6,375 bases of DNA from Treponema sp. (GTDB taxonomy: Bacteria; Spirochaetota; Spirochaetia; Treponematales; Breznakiellaceae): positions 1 to 6,375 of the forward strand of contig JAISEB010000282.1 in the NCBI GenBank assembly GCA_031264395.1. The letters are read 5' to 3'. A program made the translations under genes and the position numbers. Shown here in pieces: positions 5,433 through 6,375 of the stretch (positions within the stretch are counted from its first letter, which is position 1; every line of letters begins with the position of its first letter). The notes under the pieces were generated by a model. The model made no database searches. It was not told where the DNA came from and saw nothing but the letters and a program-made list of their open reading frames with translations.

Positions 5433-6375
5433 CCTGAACCTCCCTCATGCTTCTGAGCACAGACTCGCCTTCGAAGCGGACATCGTCACGGGTGATGACG
5501 CGATCTTTGGGGATCCCCCTTGTGAGTACGGCCCCCGCGGCAAGACCCGCGGGCAGCGCGCGCAGTTTCAGCGCGTCTTCGTAACGCTCAATGCCCACGC
5601 GGTAACAGTACCCGCCTATTTCGTCGAGCGTTTCCCCTTTTTCAAGATCCTTTTTCGCGACGGCGGTACATTCGCTTTGAAGCCTCTGCCCCGGATGGCC
5701 CGAGCTTTCGCCGTAGATCACCGCCTGCGCCGCCGTAAGGGGCGTTTCGCAGCTGCAAAGATGATAGGGCCTTAACAGGAGGTAGTAGGGGCCCTGTCCC
5801 ATGTCCCGCTGCACGAGGGCGTCTTTAAGCTTTTGATTTTCCGTGGTGAAGATGACAAAAACACCGGGGTTGATGTCCCCTATGCCGTAATCGACGGCCC
5901 CCTTGCGCCTGAGAATGCCGCCGTCCTTTTCCAGCGCGAATACGCTGGTGAGTTCCCCGGTGTTCACCTTCGGGCCGTGCATGTTGCTTATGTCGGGAAG
6001 GAGTCCTGTGGCGTTGGAAACGGCCGCCATTTCTATGCTTGTTTTCGAGCCGTCGACAAATTCGCAGAGCATCCTTGCGCTCATCTTCCGCCCGGCGGCC
6101 TTTTCGGCAAGCGCCCGCGGATTCGCGTAGATGTCAAGGGGATTGTTTTTGCCTTTTCCCGCCGCGACCACGTCAAAGCCCATGGCTTTCGCGAAACGGT
6201 GTATTTCGATAATGGCTCCAGGCTCGTCGCCCGCGGCAAGGGAATACACGACGCCCGCCTGGCGGCAGAGATCCCTCAGCACGGGACCCGCGGTGACATC
6301 GCATTCCACGTTCATCATGGTGATGTGTTTCTTGTGCCTTACACATTCAAGGGTGATTCTGGCCCCCATCTCGGG
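5416..6375 (-). CDS. SAF-domain, homoserine-dehydrogenase-like oxidoreductase of the DRL-containing family (5' end outside window)
   Basis: The frame is open through the window edge (Pro-Glu precede Met at 6369), so the N-terminus is missing. 319 residues are visible. The family (COG4091, predicted homoserine dehydrogenase with C-terminal SAF domain) is usually about 430-450 residues, so the absent part should be the NAD(P)-binding Rossmann domain. Counting from Met at 6369, the catalytic/dimerisation region opens with HKKHITMMNVECD (12-24), then AGVVYSLAAGDEPG (38-51) and VVAAGKGKNN (68-77), all family-typical. A SAF domain spans roughly 233-299. The Brucella enzyme DRL, which makes 2-C-methyl-erythritol 4-phosphate from 1-deoxyxylulose 5-phosphate, belongs to this family as I recall, but most members have no known function. 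Its position at the head of a sugar operon argues against homoserine metabolism and for a sugar-phosphate reductoisomerase or dehydrogenase. The family assignment is good; the reaction is inferred. Confidence 0.85.
   Translation of the reverse strand, partial: PEMGARITLECVRHKKHITMMNVECDVTAGPVLRDLCRQAGVVYSLAAGDEPGAIIEIHRFAKAMGFDVVAAGKGKNNPLDIYANPRALAEKAAGRKMSARMLCEFVDGSKTSIEMAAVSNATGLLPDISNMHGPKVNTGELTSVFALEKDGGILRRKGAVDYGIGDINPGVFVIFTTENQKLKDALVQRDMGQGPYYLLLRPYHLCSCETPLTAAQAVIYGESSGHPGQRLQSECTAVAKKDLEKGETLDEIGGYCYRVGIERYEDALKLRALPAGLAAGAVLTRGIPKDRVITRDDVRFEGESVLRSMREVQDALYS
5439..5445 (-). promoter_or_regulatory. Strong Shine-Dalgarno AGGGAGG of the dehydrogenase, inside the upstream gene
   Basis: AGGGAGG is followed by the 6-base spacer TTCAGG and then the ATG at 5432. 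It lies within the last codons of the SAF-domain gene. It is the strongest ribosome-binding site in the window and decides the longer start with its seven extra N-terminal residues (MRSIPEK) over the ATG at 5411. Confidence 0.8.

Noticed and set aside
1..6375. tRNA/rRNA genes, riboswitches, CRISPR arrays, insertion sequences, phage genes
   Set aside because: Coding sequence fills essentially the whole window, the largest gap is 14 bases, and no repeat array, terminal inverted repeat or transposase-like frame was seen by eye.

Overview
The window is one densely packed stretch of a bacterial carbohydrate-catabolism operon. All six genes lie on the minus strand, so transcription runs from high to low coordinates. 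In transcription order they are: a SAF-domain, homoserine-dehydrogenase-like oxidoreductase (5' part outside the window), a zinc-dependent medium-chain alcohol/polyol dehydrogenase, a KdsD/KpsF-like SIS sugar-phosphate isomerase without CBS domains, an RpiR-type regulator (HTH plus SIS), a cytoplasmic DUF4038 protein resembling GH140 apiosidases, and a xylulokinase-like FGGY kinase (last few codons outside the window).

The longest non-coding gap is 14 bases. Two junctions are 4-base stop/start overlaps (ATGA, GTGA), one is a 17-base overlap, and one has the upstream stop codon inside the downstream Shine-Dalgarno sequence. This points to one polycistronic, translationally coupled unit. No promoter, terminator, RNA gene, repeat, CRISPR array or mobile element is visible. 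The promoter and any RpiR operator should lie upstream of position 6375.

The organism cannot be named with confidence. The DNA is moderately GC-rich, with strong Shine-Dalgarno sequences, and the gene content suits a heterotrophic bacterium living on plant-derived glycans, possibly anaerobic or gut-associated. That ecological reading is inference.

Read together, the genes make a plausible private sugar pathway: a hydrolase releases a sugar inside the cell, a dehydrogenase changes its oxidation state, a kinase phosphorylates it, an isomerase and a reductoisomerase-like enzyme rearrange it, and a sugar-phosphate-sensing RpiR protein controls the unit. The most interesting pairing is the apiosidase-like hydrolase (apiose is a branched pentose) with a protein from the family that contains DRL, the DXR-like enzyme of the MEP pathway, which interconverts a linear pentulose phosphate and a branched tetritol phosphate. 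A route apiose -> apiitol -> apiitol phosphate -> D-xylulose 5-phosphate would use hydrolase, dehydrogenase, kinase and a reverse DRL-type reaction. This is a hypothesis from gene content and chemistry; nothing in the sequence proves the substrates.
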